Below are positions 24,987 through 35,466 of a stretch of 64,000 nucleotides of DNA, piece after piece. The position numbers and the translations under genes are program-made. Location: contig NZ_JNWO01000013.1 of the NCBI RefSeq assembly GCF_000716435.1, positions 124,001 to 188,000 on the forward strand. The letters are read 5' to 3'. Position 1 is the first letter of the stretch; every line of letters begins with the position of its first letter. Origin of the DNA: Streptomyces xylophagus (GTDB taxonomy: Bacteria; Actinomycetota; Actinomycetes; Streptomycetales; Streptomycetaceae). The notes beneath the pieces are model-generated. The model had not been told where the DNA came from. It saw only the letters and a list, made by a program, of their open reading frames with translations, and ran no database searches.

Positions 24987-25817
24987 ATGACCTGGCCAGC
25001 TGCCGCGATACCCGGTGCCGCCCTGCGCGTGATGCGTACGGCGGTTGGGCGGCGTGCTCTTCAACTGGCCGTGCTGGTAGGTGGGTTGTTCGCGCTCGGG
25101 TTGCTGTGCGGGGGACAGGCGCAGGCGGCCGATGGGGTTCTGGGCAAGCCGGTGAGTCTCGGCAGGCCGGGGATTCCGGTGGTGAGACCGGTTCCGGTTC
25201 CGGTTCGGGTTCCTGTTCTCGCTCAGGGGCTGGCTCCGGGGCTGGCTCCGGGGCTGGCTCCGGTCTCGGATGCCGTGGAGCGGGTCGTGCGGCCCGTGAG
25301 TGACGTGGTGGCGAAGACGGTGACCGAGGTGGTGGCCAAGGCGCCTTCGTTGCCCTCGCTGCCCATCGTGCCCTCGGTCCCCGTAGTGCCGAGTCAGCCC
25401 GTGTCTCCAGTGCAGGCGCCTCCAGCCCACAGGGCTCCGGCATCGGCGCAGCCTTCGAGCGCTGGGCATCGTACGGATGCGAGGCCTGCCGAGATGACGG
25501 TAGGCGCAGGTGTGGGCGTCCCGTACGGACCGCGCTTCGTCGCCCCTGCCGATGAGGTCCGCGCCGTAGGACACGCAGCCGTACGTCATGCCCCGACCGT
25601 CAGGACCGCTCCCGCCCACCGGGCGCCCGACGGCGTTCCGGATGGCGCTCCGCGCGATCAGCAGGCCGTGGACAGTGGCAGCTCGCGGCACTGTGACGTG
25701 CAGGCCGTGACATTGGGCGACAGGGTGCCCGTGCGCTTCGTGCCCGGTGTTGCCGTGTGTGCCGATGTCGCCGAGATCCGGGACAGGTACCGGGACGTTC
25801 TCGTTTTCCCAGGCTAG
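24987..25817 (+). CDS. Secreted Pro/Val/Ala-rich protein
   Basis: 276 residues from the ATG at 24987. A signal peptide is clear (LQLAVLVGGLFALGLLCGGQAQA, cleavage near residue 47). The mature part is low-complexity: a P-V run, three GLAP repeats, coiled-coil-like VSDAVERVVRPVSDVVAKTV, and a tail with two Cys residues (SRHCDVQAV and GVAVCADVAE) that may form a disulphide. It looks like a cell-surface structural protein. Function unknown; it lies alone upstream of sucC. Confidence 0.75.
   Translation: MTWPAAAIPGAALRVMRTAVGRRALQLAVLVGGLFALGLLCGGQAQAADGVLGKPVSLGRPGIPVVRPVPVPVRVPVLAQGLAPGLAPGLAPVSDAVERVVRPVSDVVAKTVTEVVAKAPSLPSLPIVPSVPVVPSQPVSPVQAPPAHRAPASAQPSSAGHRTDARPAEMTVGAGVGVPYGPRFVAPADEVRAVGHAAVRHAPTVRTAPAHRAPDGVPDGAPRDQQAVDSGSSRHCDVQAVTLGDRVPVRFVPGVAVCADVAEIRDRYRDVLVFPG
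25226..25261 (+). repeat. Three tandem 12-bp repeats in a coding region
   Basis: GGGGCTGGCTCC occurs three times in a row inside the secreted-protein gene and encodes the GLAP repeats. Exact identity suggests recent slippage. Confidence 0.85.
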
Positions 25818-26260
25818 GCAGGCCCTTCCGGCAGTTGACCTGCCCGGAATGTCGCTATGTCTCCATTTCCGTGACCGACTCCGTGAGGCAGTGACCCCGG
25901 ACGGCCGAATGCCGTCGGTCTGTCCGGAGCGCACCTCGCGGTATGGGGCCTCGCCGGGCCAACCCCAACCCGGTGGGGCCCCGCCCGAACGGCCATCCCG
26001 AATGAGCCGCCCGGACGACCTGCCCGTACGCCCCATCCACGGCACTCCGTGTCACGAAATCCGGCATCATGTGACAGGTATCACCGCTCAGGTGTGACCC
26101 TCGATTTAGGGGCCCCCTGCAAGCAGCGATAACCTGCGAGACGGACATGCCGCGCGCTCGGTCACCGTGTGCGCCTCCCTTGTGACAGCGGACGTCACGT
26201 TGCCCTTCGCGGCACGCCCACGCATCCAACGAACCGCGATATCACTGAGGACGGAAGCGC
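25818..26260. promoter_or_regulatory. sucC upstream region with dyad elements
   Basis: This 443-base gap contains no credible gene. At 26050-26076 TGTCAC and GTGACA form an inverted repeat 15 bases apart. Overlapping it, GTGACAGGTATCAC (26071-26084) is one base from the Streptomyces Crp consensus as remembered (GTG-N6-GNCAC). Downstream, a TAACCT hexamer near 26132 could be the -10 of the sucCD promoter. Confidence 0.35.
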
Positions 26261-27439
26261 GTGGACCTGTTCGAGTATCAGGCGAGGGACCTCTTCGCCA
26301 AGCACGATGTACCGGTGCTGGCCGGTGAAGTCATCGACACGCCTGAGGCGGCCCGCGCAGCCACCGAGCGGCTCGGTGGCAAGTCCGTCGTCAAGGCCCA
26401 GGTGAAGGTCGGCGGCCGCGGCAAGGCCGGTGGCGTGAAGCTCGCCGCCACCCCGGACGAGGCCGTCGCGCGCGCGACGGACATCCTCGGCATGGACATC
26501 AAGGGCCACACGGTCCACAAGGTGATGATCGCCGAGACCGCGCCCGAGATCGTCGAGGAGTACTACGTCTCGTACCTCCTCGACCGCACCAACCGCACCT
26601 TCCTCGCCATGGCGTCCGTCCAGGGCGGCGTGGAGATCGAGGTCGTCGCGGAGGAGAACCCCGAGGCCCTCGCGAAGGTCCCGGTCAACGCCAACGAAGG
26701 CGTCTCCATCGAGAAGGCCCGTGAGATCGTCGCGCAGGCGAAGTTCCCGGCCGACGTCGCCGAGCAGGTCGCCGAGATCCTGGTGACGCTGTGGGACACC
26801 TTCGTCAAGGAGGACGCCCTCCTCGTCGAGGTCAACCCCCTCGCGAAGGTCGCCGACGGCCGTGTCATCGCGCTCGACGGCAAGGTCTCGCTGGACGAGA
26901 ACGCCGAGTTCCGCCAGCCGGAGCACGAGGCGCTGATCGACCACGACTCCGCCAACCCGCTCGAGGCCGCCGCCAAGGCGAAGAACCTCAACTACGTCAA
27001 GCTCGACGGCGAGGTCGGCATCATCGGCAACGGCGCGGGTCTCGTCATGAGCACCCTGGACGTCGTCGCGTACGCCGGTGAGAACCACGGCGGCGTGAAG
27101 CCGGCCAACTTCCTCGACATCGGCGGCGGCGCGTCCGCGGCCGTGATGGCGAACGGCCTGGAGATCATCCTGGGCGACCCCGACGTCAAGTCGGTCTTCG
27201 TCAACGTCTTCGGCGGCATCACCGCGTGCGACGAGGTCGCCAACGGCATCGTGCAGGCGCTGCAGCTGCTCGCGGACAAGGGCGAGGAAGTCACCAAGCC
27301 CCTCGTCGTCCGCCTCGACGGCAACAACGCCGAGCTGGGTCGCAAGATCCTCTCCGACGCCAACCACCCGCTGGTCCAGCGCGTGGACACCATGGACGGC
27401 GCGGCCGACAAGGCCGCCGAGCTCGCGGCTGCGAAGTAA
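26261..27439 (+). CDS. sucC: Succinyl-CoA synthetase beta subunit
   Basis: 392 residues starting at a GTG ([20 protein letters not shown]). The N-terminal two thirds form the ATP-grasp domain ([18 protein letters not shown] nucleotide-binding loop), and the C-terminal part carries the flavodoxin-like ligase fold with [17 protein letters not shown]. It couples succinyl-CoA to succinate with NTP formation in the TCA cycle, as an alpha/beta complex with SucD, whose gene starts 21 bases downstream. Length and order are standard. Confidence 0.98.
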   Translation: MDLFEYQARDLFAKHDVPVLAGEVIDTPEAARAATERLGGKSVVKAQVKVGGRGKAGGVKLAATPDEAVARATDILGMDIKGHTVHKVMIAETAPEIVEEYYVSYLLDRTNRTFLAMASVQGGVEIEVVAEENPEALAKVPVNANEGVSIEKAREIVAQAKFPADVAEQVAEILVTLWDTFVKEDALLVEVNPLAKVADGRVIALDGKVSLDENAEFRQPEHEALIDHDSANPLEAAAKAKNLNYVKLDGEVGIIGNGAGLVMSTLDVVAYAGENHGGVKPANFLDIGGGASAAVMANGLEIILGDPDVKSVFVNVFGGITACDEVANGIVQALQLLADKGEEVTKPLVVRLDGNNAELGRKILSDANHPLVQRVDTMDGAADKAAELAAAK

Positions 27440-27460
27440 GGGACGAGGGACAAAACAGCC

Positions 27461-28345
27461 ATGGCTATCTTCCTCACCAAGGACAGCAAGGTCATCGTCC
27501 AGGGCATGACCGGCTCCACGGGCATGAAGCACACCAAGCTCATGCTGGCCGACGGCACCAACATCGTCGGTGGCGTCAACCCCCGTAAGGCCGGCACGTC
27601 CGTCGACGTCGACGGCACCGAGATCCCGGTCTTCGGCACGGTCGCCGAGGCGATCGAGAAGACGGGCGCGAACGTATCCGTCCTCTTCGTACCGCCGGCC
27701 TTCTCCAAGGCCGCCGTCGTCGAGGCGATCGACGCCGAGATCCCGCTCGCGGTCGTCATCACCGAGGGCATCGCCGTCCACGACTCGGCCGCGTTCTACG
27801 CGTACGCGGTCGCGAAGGGCAACAAGACGCGCATCATCGGTCCGAACTGCCCGGGTCTGATCACCCCCGGTCAGTCGAACGCCGGCATCATCCCGGGCGA
27901 CATCACGAAGCCGGGCCGTATCGGTCTGGTCTCGAAGTCCGGCACGCTGACGTACCAGATGATGTACGAGCTGCGTGACCTCGGCTTCTCGTCCGCCGTC
28001 GGCATCGGTGGCGACCCCGTCATCGGCACCACGCACATCGACGCGCTCGCCGCGTTCGAGGCCGACCCCGACACCGACCTGATCGTGATGATCGGTGAGA
28101 TCGGTGGCGACGCGGAGGAGCGTGCCGCGGACTTCATCGCGAAGAACGTGACGAAGCCGGTCGTCGGTTACGTCGCGGGCTTCACCGCGCCCGAGGGCAA
28201 GACCATGGGCCACGCCGGTGCCATCGTCTCCGGTTCCTCCGGTACGGCTGCCGCGAAGAAGGAGGCCCTCGAGGCCGCCGGCGTCAAGGTCGGCAAGACG
28301 CCGACCGAGACGGCGAAGCTGGCGCGGGAGATCCTCGCCGGCTGA
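27461..28345 (+). CDS. sucD: Succinyl-CoA synthetase alpha subunit
   Basis: 294 residues from an ATG preceded by GAGGGA. The N-terminal CoA-binding Rossmann fold shows [16 protein letters not shown], the second half shows GPNCPGLI and [10 protein letters not shown], and the phospho-acceptor His lies in [14 protein letters not shown]. It is the CoA-binding, phosphorylated subunit that works with SucC. The gene closes the sucCD operon and is followed by a hairpin terminator. Confidence 0.98.
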   Translation: MAIFLTKDSKVIVQGMTGSTGMKHTKLMLADGTNIVGGVNPRKAGTSVDVDGTEIPVFGTVAEAIEKTGANVSVLFVPPAFSKAAVVEAIDAEIPLAVVITEGIAVHDSAAFYAYAVAKGNKTRIIGPNCPGLITPGQSNAGIIPGDITKPGRIGLVSKSGTLTYQMMYELRDLGFSSAVGIGGDPVIGTTHIDALAAFEADPDTDLIVMIGEIGGDAEERAADFIAKNVTKPVVGYVAGFTAPEGKTMGHAGAIVSGSSGTAAAKKEALEAAGVKVGKTPTETAKLAREILAG

Positions 28346-28365
28346 CCGGTACCTAGCTGAACGTT

Positions 28366-28400
28366 GGTGGGCTCGCTCCGTGGGTTGGAGCGGGCCCACC
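28366..28400 (+). terminator. sucCD terminator hairpin
   Basis: GGTGGGCTCGCTCC, seven bases, GGAGCGGGCCCACC: 14 pairs including one G-U. It starts 20 bases after the sucD stop. Confidence 0.75.
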
Positions 28401-28432
28401 GATGCGTTGTCGGTCGGGTGCGGGTGCGTCGT

Positions 28433-28506
28433 GGCTGGTCGCGCAGTTCCCCGCGCCCCTAAAACCCACCTGCGTTTCAGGGGCGCGGGGAACTGCGCGA
28501 CCAGCC
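28433..28506. repeat. Dispersed Streptomyces repeat, type B, long hairpin copy
   Basis: Two 28-base arms (28433-28460 and 28479-28506) are perfect complements around an 18-base loop; the core is TCGCGCAGTTCCCCGCGCCC. Left flank and arm also match, in reverse, the repeat at 51026-51100. Located between convergent sucD and the XRE/sigma fusion gene, it probably terminates both. Confidence 0.85.
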
Positions 28507-28529
28507 CCCACCGGCCCGCAGCCGACAAC

Positions 28530-29654
28530 TCACCGACTGATCGGCACCATCCGTTCCGGCCCGCTCGTCATCCCGCTCCGCAAACGGTCCCGTAGGGCGA
28601 CCTCCTCCTCGGACAAAGAACCCTGCACCACCCGCGTCGGCACCCCCTCCACCCGTTCCCCCAACGGCACCGGCGGCTCGTAATGCGTGGGCGCAACCCG
28701 CAGCGTGAACGTCGTCGCCCCGATGATCGCCACCGTGAACGCGATCGCCGCCCGGGTCCAGAACACGGTCCGGCGTTCACCCACGAAACGAACCACCGGC
28801 GGCTTGGCCGCGTGCAGCCGCCCCGTGGAGGCCAGTTCGGTCATCCGCCGGTGCAACTCGCCCGGGTCCGACAGCTCCGGCAACTGCGCGGCGACGGCCT
28901 CGCGTGCGTGCAGCAGCCGGTTCGCCGCGGCCGGCGTGCTCGCCTCCGTCTCCGCCGCGGTCTCCGCGAGACCGAGCCCGACCCCGTCGTAGAGGAGAAG
29001 CGTGCGGCGGTACGACGGCGGGAGTTTGAGGAGTGCCGTCAGCAGGGCGCGGTCGGCGGAGTCCGGGGGTGGGGGTTCCGGGTGGCGGTATCTGGGGCGG
29101 AAACGGTGCCAGGGGGAGAGGGCGTGTTCGTAGGCCACGGAGCGGACCCAGCCGGCCGGGTCGCGGTCGACCGCCACCTCGGGCCAGCGCTGCCAGGCGA
29201 CCTGGAAGGCCCGCTCCACGGACTCCCGCGCCAGTTCGCGCCGCCCGGTCAGCAGATAGGCCTGCCGTACGAGGGCGGGTGCGCAGAACGCGTAGAGCGC
29301 GTCGAAGGCCTGAGCGGGCGTCAGGGGTACGCGGGGCGGTTCCTCGATCGGTACGGGCACCAGTACCGGTTCGCTCGCCGGTACCGCCTCGGGTTCTGGG
29401 GTGTCGACGACGGTGGCCTGCGGCTCCTCCTGAGGTTCCGTCACGGTCTCTTCTTCGCTCAGGCTGTTGAGCAATGTCGCGTACGCCTCCCGTTTCCGGC
29501 CACGTGGTGTCGTACGGCCGGTCTCCCACGCACGCACCGTCGCGCGGCTGACGCCCATCCGCTCGGCGACCTGAGCCTGCGTCAGCGAGCCTGTCTCGCG
29601 CAGGCGTCGGCGTTCCTTGGGAGGAGGGAGCGGGGTTGCGGGGTTCTGCGTCAC
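28530..29654 (-). CDS. XRE helix-turn-helix / sigma-like / transmembrane fusion protein
   Basis: 374 residues from the GTG at 29654. Residues about 12-65 are an XRE helix-turn-helix (GSLTQAQVAERMGVSRATVR). After an acidic Pro-rich linker, residues about 110-255 look like ECF sigma regions 2 and 4 (ALYAFCAPALVRQAYLL; ELARESVERAFQVAWQRWPE; LLKLPPSYRRTLLLYDGVGL). A single membrane helix (AAIAFTVAIIGATTFTLRV) lies near residue 320, followed by an outside tail. The protein may be a membrane-bound regulator released or blocked by an external signal. The fusion is unusual; the sigma-like part is degenerate and may not bind RNA polymerase. It is divergent from the PerM-like gene. Confidence 0.8.
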   Translation of the reverse strand: MTQNPATPLPPPKERRRLRETGSLTQAQVAERMGVSRATVRAWETGRTTPRGRKREAYATLLNSLSEEETVTEPQEEPQATVVDTPEPEAVPASEPVLVPVPIEEPPRVPLTPAQAFDALYAFCAPALVRQAYLLTGRRELARESVERAFQVAWQRWPEVAVDRDPAGWVRSVAYEHALSPWHRFRPRYRHPEPPPPDSADRALLTALLKLPPSYRRTLLLYDGVGLGLAETAAETEASTPAAANRLLHAREAVAAQLPELSDPGELHRRMTELASTGRLHAAKPPVVRFVGERRTVFWTRAAIAFTVAIIGATTFTLRVAPTHYEPPVPLGERVEGVPTRVVQGSLSEEEVALRDRLRSGMTSGPERMVPISR

Positions 29655-29750
29655 CGGACGCCCCTTCGTACGGAAAAGTACATAAACGTATATTGAGCGA
29701 CACTTCGGAGGATCGCCTGTTACGACGAGAAAGCGCGTGTCGTTGGGAGC

Positions 29751-31574
29751 ATGGCGGTCGTGATGCCGATGACCCACCGCCGACCGTCGTTGTCGCCCCT
29801 CCTCACCCGGATGCGCGACCGATCCCCCGGACTGGCCGCCAGCCTCTTGGGTGGTGCGGTCGCGGCGGGGCTCGGGCTCGGGTCGTTCGCCGTGCTGGTG
29901 ATGGTGCTGTGGATCAGTTCGCCGTACCCCGACAGCGGGCCCGACGGCGCCCTGCACACCGCCGCCGCCCTGTGGCTCCTCGCGCACGGCGTCGAACTGG
30001 TCCGCACCGACACCCTCTCCGGAGTCCCCGCCCCCGTGGGCGTCACCCCGCTGCTCCTCCTCGTGCTGCCGGTGTGGCTGCTGCACCGCGCGGCGCGGGA
30101 CGCGGTGCTGGGCGGGGCGGACGAGGACACCGACATTCCGCCGGTGCCGGCCCGTACGGCCTGGACCGGCGTAGCCCTCGGCTACCTCGGCGTCGGTACG
30201 GCCGCCGCCCTCTACGCCTCCGGTGGTGACCTCGCCCCCTCCTGGAGCTGGACGGCGGTCTGTCTGCCGCTGCTCGCCGCGGGCGCCGCCGGCTCCGGTG
30301 TGTGGACGGCGTACGGGCGCCCCCGTGAACCCGTGCTGAGCGTGCTGATCCTGCTGCCGGCCGGGCTACGGCGGCTCGTCCTCGGCCCGGAGGCCCGCGA
30401 GTCCCGGGCCCGGATCGGCACCGCCGCGCGTGCCGCGGGACTGGGTACGGCGGTGCTCGTCGGAGGCGGTGCCCTGCTGCTCGGCGCGTCCCTGGCCTGG
30501 CACGGCGGGGTCGCCCGGACGTCCTTCCTCCAGCTGACGGAGGGGCTGTCGGGCCGGTTCGCCGTCCTGTTGCTCTGCCTCGCGCTGATCCCGAACGCGG
30601 CGGTGTGGTCCGCGTCCTACAGCCTCGGCCCCGGCTTCGCCCTCGGCGTCAGCCACACCGTCGCCCCGCTCTCCTCGGCACCGGCCCCTCTCCTCCCGCC
30701 GTTCCCGTTGCTCGCGGCGGTCCCGGACGCGGGCGCCGGAACGCCGCTGAACTGGCTGGCGGGGCTGATCCCCGTGGCGGCCGGGGTGACGGCGGGATGG
30801 TTCGTGGCGAGGGTCGCGGTGGGCCAACGGGCCGATGGTGGGGGCGAGTTGGCGGAGGAGAGGAAGCGGAAGGCGGTCGGTGCCGGACTCCGTCAACAGT
30901 CGACGGCGGCCCCCTGGGCGCCAGGCCGTACCGCCGCCACCGCGCTGCTCGCCGCCGCCCTGTGTGCCGTAGCGCTGGCTCTGCTCGCGGAGTTGTCCGG
31001 CGGGCCGCTCGGAGGTGCCGCGCTCGCGCGGTTCGGGCCGGTGTGGTGGCAGACCGGGGGAGCGGCGCTGGCCTGGCTCGCGGCGGTGGCGGTGCCCACG
31101 GCGCTGGGGCTACGGGCGTGGCGGCTGCGGGCACCCCGGGTGCCGACGCCGACTACCGGGACCTCGACTACCGAGACCTCGACTATCGGGAAGCCGCGAG
31201 TGGGTGGGGTCGAGGTCGCACCGGTGCCAGACGCTCCGAAGGGGCGCCGCTTCCGGATGTCGTTCACGGTCGGCCGGAGTTGGTTCACCCGCAAGCCGAA
31301 AGCGGCGCAGCCGGTCGTCCCGGTCCCGCCGCCCGTCGAGGAGCCGTACATCGCCTACGACCACGACTCCACGTTCGACCCGTACGACTTCCTGCCCGTC
31401 GACGTGCCGTCGGAGCCCATGCCCAGTTCCACCCCCTGGTACGACAACGCCCCCCGCGAGGCCCGCTGGGCGGCCTTGAAGGAGGCGTCCACTCCGCCGG
31501 AGCCGGAGGAATCCCCGGAACGGCAGGAATCCGAGGACCCACAACAATTCCTGGACCGACCGGAGTCGAACTGA
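29751..31574 (+). CDS. DUF6350 / PerM-like integral membrane protein
   Basis: 607 residues. Ten or more membrane helices fill residues about 25-455, starting with [23 protein letters not shown]. The C-terminal 150 residues are cytoplasmic, acidic and Pro-rich. Position between sucCD and purN-purH is the same as for M. tuberculosis Rv0955 (PerM), a membrane protein needed for cell division under stress, and DUF6350 is that family. Starts at 29751, 29763 and 29769 are all possible; none has a good ribosome site. The role in Streptomyces is inferred. Confidence 0.82.
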   Translation: MAVVMPMTHRRPSLSPLLTRMRDRSPGLAASLLGGAVAAGLGLGSFAVLVMVLWISSPYPDSGPDGALHTAAALWLLAHGVELVRTDTLSGVPAPVGVTPLLLLVLPVWLLHRAARDAVLGGADEDTDIPPVPARTAWTGVALGYLGVGTAAALYASGGDLAPSWSWTAVCLPLLAAGAAGSGVWTAYGRPREPVLSVLILLPAGLRRLVLGPEARESRARIGTAARAAGLGTAVLVGGGALLLGASLAWHGGVARTSFLQLTEGLSGRFAVLLLCLALIPNAAVWSASYSLGPGFALGVSHTVAPLSSAPAPLLPPFPLLAAVPDAGAGTPLNWLAGLIPVAAGVTAGWFVARVAVGQRADGGGELAEERKRKAVGAGLRQQSTAAPWAPGRTAATALLAAALCAVALALLAELSGGPLGGAALARFGPVWWQTGGAALAWLAAVAVPTALGLRAWRLRAPRVPTPTTGTSTTETSTIGKPRVGGVEVAPVPDAPKGRRFRMSFTVGRSWFTRKPKAAQPVVPVPPPVEEPYIAYDHDSTFDPYDFLPVDVPSEPMPSSTPWYDNAPREARWAALKEASTPPEPEESPERQESEDPQQFLDRPESN

Positions 31575-31587
31575 CCGGCGTTGTCCG

Positions 31588-32349
31588 TCAGTTGGCGGTG
31601 CCCAGCAGTCCCCGCAGATCCTTCGGCAGCAGCTGGTTGCAGGACTGCTTGGCCTCGTTGGTGAGGGCGTCGTTGGCGCAGGTGTAGTAGTCGCTGTAGG
31701 CCAGCTGCGCGGCGAACATCGCGGCGACCAGGGCGATGGCGAGGGACGCGGTGACCAGGCCGCTCACCGCCGCCGTCGTCTGGGGGCGGGCCTGCGCCTC
31801 GGGCACGGCCGGGGTGTCCGGGTCAGCCGGGCGGGACTTGGCGCGCAGGGCGCTGCCGCCCCAGTAGATGGCGAGCGCGCCGAGCAGCAGGGCCACGTAC
31901 GGCCAGCTGAAGAGGGCGAAGAAGAAGGCCCACATGCCGCTCAGCAGGGAGTAGCGGGCGCGGCGCTGGGCCGGGTCCGTCGGGTCCCAGCGCATGCCGC
32001 CCTGGCCGGGACCGCCGCCGGGACCCTCGGGACCGCCCTGTCCGCTCGGGCCGCCGGGTCGGTCGCCGAAGTTGCCGGAGGAACGTCCCGGTTGCTGGTC
32101 GCTCCAGTGACTGCCCCACGGCGAACGACCGCCGTCACCGGACGAGCCGTCGGACCCCTTGCCGCCCTCGGGACGCCGCGGCTGCCACGGCTGGTCCGGC
32201 GTGCCCTCGGGCGGCGGCGCGAACGGATTGTCGTCCTGCCCCGCACCGCTCTTTCCCTCCGAGGGTGCGTCGGGCGGCGACGAGGGCCGCTCCCGGAGCA
32301 GCACGGACTGCGGCGGGAACGTGAGAAGTCGCAGACTGCGGTCCGGCAT
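31588..32349 (-). CDS. Membrane protein with Gly/Pro-rich cytoplasmic domain
   Basis: 253 residues from the ATG at 32349 ([14 protein letters not shown]). The first 130 residues are disordered and rich in Gly, Pro, Ser and Asp. Two helix regions follow: a hairpin near 140-170 ([27 protein letters not shown]) and one near 200-222, then an extracellular tail with two Cys residues ([17 protein letters not shown]). It resembles DUF4190-type membrane proteins; no function is known. It is convergent with the PerM-like gene (13-base gap) and divergent from purN. Confidence 0.75.
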   Translation of the reverse strand: MPDRSLRLLTFPPQSVLLRERPSSPPDAPSEGKSGAGQDDNPFAPPPEGTPDQPWQPRRPEGGKGSDGSSGDGGRSPWGSHWSDQQPGRSSGNFGDRPGGPSGQGGPEGPGGGPGQGGMRWDPTDPAQRRARYSLLSGMWAFFFALFSWPYVALLLGALAIYWGGSALRAKSRPADPDTPAVPEAQARPQTTAAVSGLVTASLAIALVAAMFAAQLAYSDYYTCANDALTNEAKQSCNQLLPKDLRGLLGTAN

Positions 32350-32520
32350 CAAATGAGCGTCTTCCCCTTGTGGATGTGCTTGGTGGATACGTCTCTCCGA
32401 CATGAGCCGGTAGTACGTGAACGCCTCGCACGACAACGGCGTTCCCGAACCCGCTCTCCCCAGACGCTACCTTCCGGCCACGCCCCCGTCCCGTGGGGGC
32501 TGTCCGGTGTGCCGGTATCG

Positions 32521-32548
32521 TTGCTGACGGTCGGCCGCTTCGTAGACT
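32521..32548 (+). promoter_or_regulatory. Putative purN-purH promoter
   Basis: TTGCTG, 16 bases, TAGACT, resembling a housekeeping promoter. The start would be near 32555, giving a leader of about 100 bases before the purN GTG. The divergent 305-base gap otherwise shows only the tandem repeats at 32587-32622. Confidence 0.45.
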
Positions 32549-32586
32549 TCCCCGTATCCCGGGGCGCGAAGCATTCGTATGAACGC

Positions 32587-32622
32587 ACGAGCGGACGTAC
32601 GAGTGGACACACGAGTCGACCT
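32587..32622 (+). repeat. Three tandem 12-bp repeats in the purN leader
   Basis: ACGAGCGGACGT, ACGAGTGGACAC and ACGAGTCGACCT follow one another without gaps, 33 bases before the purN start and inside the predicted 5' leader. Confidence 0.6.
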
Positions 32623-32654
32623 GACGACCCGCCCCCCCGAGAAAGGGCCCCGCC

Positions 32655-33284
32655 GTGGCCGCCAAGCCCGTGGCCAAGCGCCTCGTCGTGCTGGTCTCCG
32701 GATCCGGTACGAATCTGCAGGCGCTCCTCGACGCCATCGAGACCGTCGGCAGCGAGGCGTACGGAGCCGAGATCGTGGCCGTGGGCGCGGACCGCGAGGG
32801 CATCGAGGGCCTGGCCCGCGCCGAGCGCGCCGGACTGCCCACCTACGTGTGCAAGGTGAGGGACTTCGCGACCCGCGAGGAGTGGGACGCGGCCCTGGCC
32901 GCGGCGACCGCCGCGTACGAGCCCGACCTGATCGTGTCGGCCGGGTTCATGAAGATCGTGGGCAAGGAGTTCCTCGCCCTCTTCGGCGGCCGGGTCGTGA
33001 ACACGCACCCCGCCCTGCTGCCCAGTTTTCCGGGAGCCCACGGCGTACGGGACGCGCTCGCGTACGGCGCCAGGGTCACCGGCTGCACCGTCCACTTCGT
33101 CGACGACGGCGTCGACACCGGACCGATCATCGCTCAGGGCGTGGTGGAGATCCGGGACGAGGACGACGAGAGCGCTCTGCACGAGCGCATCAAGGAAGTC
33201 GAGCGAACGCTGCTCGTCGATGTCGTGGGGCGGCTGGCCCGCAACGGCTATCGCATCGAGGGACGAAAGGTAGTTATCCAGTGA
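32655..33284 (+). CDS. purN: Phosphoribosylglycinamide formyltransferase 1
   Basis: 209 residues from a GTG preceded by GAAAGGG. It transfers the formyl group of 10-formyl-tetrahydrofolate to GAR in purine synthesis. The GAR-binding loop ([13 protein letters not shown]), the catalytic N-x-H of [17 protein letters not shown] and the Asp of [12 protein letters not shown] are all in place. Its stop overlaps the purH start by four bases, so both are made from one message. Confidence 0.97.
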   Translation: MAAKPVAKRLVVLVSGSGTNLQALLDAIETVGSEAYGAEIVAVGADREGIEGLARAERAGLPTYVCKVRDFATREEWDAALAAATAAYEPDLIVSAGFMKIVGKEFLALFGGRVVNTHPALLPSFPGAHGVRDALAYGARVTGCTVHFVDDGVDTGPIIAQGVVEIRDEDDESALHERIKEVERTLLVDVVGRLARNGYRIEGRKVVIQ

Positions 33285-34846
33285 CCGCCGAGAGCAACAA
33301 GCGAGCCATCCGTCGCGCGCTGGTCAGTGTCTACGACAAGACCGGCCTGGAGGAGCTGGCGCGCGGCCTGCACGAGGCCGGCGTGGAGCTGGTCTCCACC
33401 GGGTCCACGGCCGCGAGGATCGCCGCCGCCGGTGTCCCCGTCACCAAGGTCGAGGAGCTGACCGGCTTCCCCGAGTGCCTGGACGGCCGGGTCAAGACCC
33501 TGCACCCCAAGGTGCACGCCGGCATCCTCGCCGACCTGCGCCTGGAGAGCCACCGGCAGCAGCTCGACGAGCTGGGTGTGGCCCCCTTCGACCTGGTGGT
33601 CGTCAACCTCTACCCGTTCCGGGAGACGGTCGCCTCGGGCGCGTCCCCCGACGAGTGCGTCGAGCAGATCGACATCGGCGGCCCGTCGATGGTCCGCGCC
33701 GCCGCCAAGAACCACCCGTCGGTCGCCGTGGTCACCAGCCCGGCCCGCTACGCCGACGTCCTGAACGCCGTACAGACCGGCGGTTTCGACCTCAGCACGC
33801 GCAAGCGGCTCGCGGCCGAGGCCTTCCAGCACACGGCGTCGTACGACGTGGCGGTGGCGAGCTGGTTCGCGAGCGAGTACGCGCCCGTGGACGACTCTCA
33901 GTTCCCCGACTTCCTAGGCGGCACCTGGGAGCGGGAGAACACCCTTCGCTACGGCGAGAACCCGCACCAGCCGGCCGCGCTCTACGTGAACGGCAGCGGC
34001 GGTGGCCTGGCCCAGGCCGAGCAGTTGCACGGCAAGGAGATGTCGTACAACAACTACACGGACACGGATGCCGCGCGCCGGGCCGCGTACGACTACGCCG
34101 AGCCCTGTGTCGCGATCATCAAGCACGCCAACCCCTGTGGTATCGCGGTCGGTTCGGATGTCGCCGAGGCGCACCGCAAGGCCCACGCGTGTGACCCGCT
34201 GTCGGCGTTCGGCGGGGTGATCGCGGTCAACCGGCCGGTGACGAAGGAGTTGGCCGAGCAGGTCGCCCCGATCTTCACCGAGGTCATCGTCGCGCCCGAC
34301 TACGAGGAGGGCGCGCTGGAGATCCTCGCCAAGCGGAAGAACCTCCGCGTGCTCAAGACCCCGGGCGGCCCGTCGAACACGGTCGAGCTGAAGCCGATCG
34401 ACGGTGGCGTGCTGCTCCAGGTCGCCGACCGCCTCCAGGCCGACGGCGACGACCCGGCCAACTGGACGCTGGCGACGGGCGAGGCGCTCTCCGGGTCCGA
34501 CCTGGCCGACCTGGCGTTCGCCTGGAAGGCCTGCCGCGCGGTGAAGTCCAACGCGATCCTGCTCGCCAAGGACGGCGCGTCGGTCGGCGTCGGCATGGGA
34601 CAGGTCAACCGGGTGGACTCGGCACGGCTGGCCGTCGAGCGGGCGGGCGAGGAGCGGGCGCGGGGTTCGTTCGCGGCGTCGGACGCGTTCTTCCCGTTCC
34701 CGGACGGTCTGGAGATCCTCACCGAGGCGGGCGTCAAGGCCGTGGTGCAGCCGGGTGGTTCACTCCGTGACGAACTCGTCGTGGAGGCCGCGAAGAAGGC
34801 GGGCGTCACGATGTACTTCACGGGGACGCGGCACTTCTTCCACTGA
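33281..34846 (+). CDS. purH: Bifunctional AICAR transformylase / IMP cyclohydrolase
   Basis: 521 residues from the GTG at 33281, inside the GTGA overlap with purN. The N-terminal 200 residues are the IMP cyclohydrolase domain ([26 protein letters not shown]), the remainder the AICAR transformylase ([26 protein letters not shown] with the catalytic Lys-His). The C-terminus FTGTRHFFH is characteristic. It carries out the last two steps to IMP. The 3' end overlaps the convergent ATPase gene by 29 bases. Confidence 0.97.
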   Translation: MTAESNKRAIRRALVSVYDKTGLEELARGLHEAGVELVSTGSTAARIAAAGVPVTKVEELTGFPECLDGRVKTLHPKVHAGILADLRLESHRQQLDELGVAPFDLVVVNLYPFRETVASGASPDECVEQIDIGGPSMVRAAAKNHPSVAVVTSPARYADVLNAVQTGGFDLSTRKRLAAEAFQHTASYDVAVASWFASEYAPVDDSQFPDFLGGTWERENTLRYGENPHQPAALYVNGSGGGLAQAEQLHGKEMSYNNYTDTDAARRAAYDYAEPCVAIIKHANPCGIAVGSDVAEAHRKAHACDPLSAFGGVIAVNRPVTKELAEQVAPIFTEVIVAPDYEEGALEILAKRKNLRVLKTPGGPSNTVELKPIDGGVLLQVADRLQADGDDPANWTLATGEALSGSDLADLAFAWKACRAVKSNAILLAKDGASVGVGMGQVNRVDSARLAVERAGEERARGSFAASDAFFPFPDGLEILTEAGVKAVVQPGGSLRDELVVEAAKKAGVTMYFTGTRHFFH

Positions 34847-35243
34847 CCTTGGATGGATCAGGGGCCGGGGCAGGTTCGGACGGCGGTGGCAGTTCGCACC
34901 ACACCGTCTTGCCCTCCGGCCCCTGTTCCACGCCCCAGCGCACCGCGAGTGCGTCGAGCAGCAGCAGACCGCGGCCGTGCTCGTCGTCCGTCCCGGCCGC
35001 GCGCACGACGAGCCAGGCGTACGGCTCCGGGTCCGTGACGGCGATTCGGGTACGGCCGCCCTCGCATGTCACCCGGAGGGTCACCGGGGTGCCCTCGCCG
35101 AGGTGCCGGATGACGTTGGTCAGTAACTCGCTGACACAGAGCTGGACTTCGGGACACGGGACGCCGAGGTGTTCACGTACGGCACGGCGGGCCTCCGGCA
35201 CGGCCTTGGGGACGGCGAGGAGTTCCAGGGCGAGCGGAGTCAC
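34818..35243 (-). CDS. RsbW-like serine kinase/ATP-binding regulator
   Basis: 141 residues from a GTG. The HATPase fold of anti-sigma-factor kinases is visible: N box [12 protein letters not shown]1-like ITVTDPEP-type segment ([11 protein letters not shown]) and G2 region [14 protein letters not shown]. Many Streptomyces clusters pair such an ATPase with an XRE-DUF5753 regulator and a DUF397 protein, as here. It is coupled to the preceding 69-residue gene by a GTGA overlap and runs into the end of purH. Confidence 0.88.
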   Translation of the reverse strand: MTPLALELLAVPKAVPEARRAVREHLGVPCPEVQLCVSELLTNVIRHLGEGTPVTLRVTCEGGRTRIAVTDPEPYAWLVVRAAGTDDEHGRGLLLLDALAVRWGVEQGPEGKTVWCELPPPSEPAPAPDPSKVSGRSAASP

Positions 35244-35449
35244 CGGCCGGCCGCCTTGCGGAGGGCGGCGGTGAGGGCGCGGGCGGTGTCGAGGTTGCAG
35301 TTGCCGAGTTCGACGAGCGGGGGGCCGTAACTCTGGACGACCGAGGGAAGGTCGAGGTTGAGGGACGGCAAGGTGATTCCGTTCGCCGCCAACGCGGCCT
35401 GGAGTTCGGCCACTTCGCTGTTGGCCTCGTGGGAGTAGGGACTGATCAT
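35240..35449 (-). CDS. Small conserved protein of an XRE/DUF397/ATPase cluster
   Basis: 69 residues, no membrane segment, with the sequence NGITLPSLNLDLPSV followed by GPPLVELGNCNLDTA. It starts at the ATG at 35449 and its stop overlaps the ATPase start by four bases. Similar small proteins are seen beside RsbW-like ATPases in Streptomyces. Function unknown; it may be a partner or antagonist of the ATPase. Confidence 0.75.
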   Translation of the reverse strand: MISPYSHEANSEVAELQAALAANGITLPSLNLDLPSVVQSYGPPLVELGNCNLDTARALTAALRKAAGR

Positions 35450-35466
35450 TGCCGTACGCCTCTCTC

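Noticed and set aside
26195..28528. 777-codon minus-strand frame antisense to sucCD
   Set aside because: Shadow of sucC and sucD; no domain and wrong third-position bias.
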